From contig PMCE01000430.1 in the NCBI GenBank assembly GCA_003154025.1, positions 1,714-9,278 on the forward strand: a stretch of DNA of 7,565 nucleotides, in the 5' to 3' direction. Both the position numbers and the translations under genes were made by a program. This document shows, piece by piece, positions 7,252 to 7,565 of the stretch. The notes below the pieces were generated by a model. That model made no database searches. It was given only the letters and a program-made list of their open reading frames with translations, and was not told the DNA's origin. This DNA is from Syntrophaceae bacterium. Its GTDB lineage: Bacteria > Desulfobacterota > SM23-61. Numbering within the stretch: the first letter of the stretch is position 1; each line of letters opens with the position of its first letter.

Positions 7252-7565
7252 GGCCCTCTAGATGAAGAAACAGTTCGGTTCCCGACCAAAGGGATTCTTC
7301 CATTTATTTTTAACAGTGTCAAGGTGCTTGAGCGTCTTGTCCCCTTTCACTTTTAGGATTCTTCCTTCCAGGCAGGGGCAAACTTGTGGCCCGGAGGCAA
7401 GGGCGGCGCGCGCCAAAAGCATCGGCGGGGAGAGAATTTCCCGCGGGGCCCCCGCCGGGCATCCGCAGGATGAGGCGGGCTTGGCGGGCGCCCCGCCGGG
7501 CGTCCCTACAAGGCTTCGGCCATGTTCCCGCAGAAAGAATGGCTCGCCCGCCCGGTCCAGCGGGT
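7252..7565. other. Upstream region of trmFO: no assignable gene, GC-rich repeats
   Basis: Beyond the promoter candidate, 7370-7565 is very GC-rich. It holds a direct repeat, 7450-7464 against 7491-7505 (14 of 15), and two copies of ggcgggc (7474-7480, 7483-7489). A near-palindrome covers 7486-7506. A second direct repeat, ggattcttcc, lies at 7292-7301 and 7356-7365. On the minus strand one frame is open for 101 codons from the window edge to TAG at 7260-7258, and another ends at TAG 7508-7506 after 19 codons. I recognise neither translation, and such open frames are expected by chance in GC-rich DNA. Confidence 0.4.
7294..7322 (-). promoter_or_regulatory. Candidate sigma-70 promoter for trmFO
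   Basis: On the minus strand a perfect -35 TTGACA (7322-7317) is followed by a 17-base spacer and -10 AAGAAT (7299-7294), which matches TATAAT at 4 of 6. The spacer is AT-rich. Transcription would begin near 7287, leaving a leader of about 36 bases before the trmFO ATG. This is prediction from consensus only. Confidence 0.45.

Noticed and set aside
6655..7356. Plus-strand 233-codon open frame opposite trmFO
   Set aside because: It is antisense to the conserved N-terminal half of trmFO, with no recognisable motif.

Overview
The window reads as ordinary chromosome from a GC-rich anaerobic bacterium. It is most likely a deltaproteobacterium in the broad sense (Desulfobacterota or a relative). 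That placement is an inference from the gene set: TrmFO, a Liv-type ABC transporter remnant beside a PaaK-family ligase, a BirA-CoaX pair and a geranylgeranyl-reductase-family flavoprotein. The style of the intergenic repeats also fits. No sequence search was possible.

Layout. Plus strand: the 3' two thirds of hemB (1-630); an intergenic block with a MITE-like hairpin element (652-832); a decapitated livF remnant (925-1185); a complete PaaK-family acyl-CoA ligase (1393-2718); birA (2795-3583); coaX (3639-4409). Minus strand, convergent with coaX: a geranylgeranyl-reductase-family FAD protein (4511-5665) and trmFO (5938-7251). A candidate trmFO promoter lies at 7294-7322. The last 314 bases hold a GC-rich repetitive tract and no gene I can assign.

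The genes are mostly cofactor and tRNA housekeeping: porphobilinogen for tetrapyrroles (HemB), biotin attachment to carboxylases (BirA), the first step of CoA synthesis (CoaX) and folate/FAD-dependent m5U54 in tRNA (TrmFO). The ligase and the LivF remnant look like the leftover of a transporter plus acyl-CoA ligase cluster that has been broken.

I see no defence system, CRISPR array, phage or intact transposon. The signal the genes do not explain is in the spacers. All six spacers between 631 and 5937 contain runs of degenerate 7-base units (for example nnCCTCG, xCTCxxx, aatccgc, tgnnttc). In three of them the runs sit as purine-rich left arms facing pyrimidine-rich right arms, giving imperfect hairpins that abut the flanking stop codons. 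The heptad sequence differs from spacer to spacer while the 7-base period stays.
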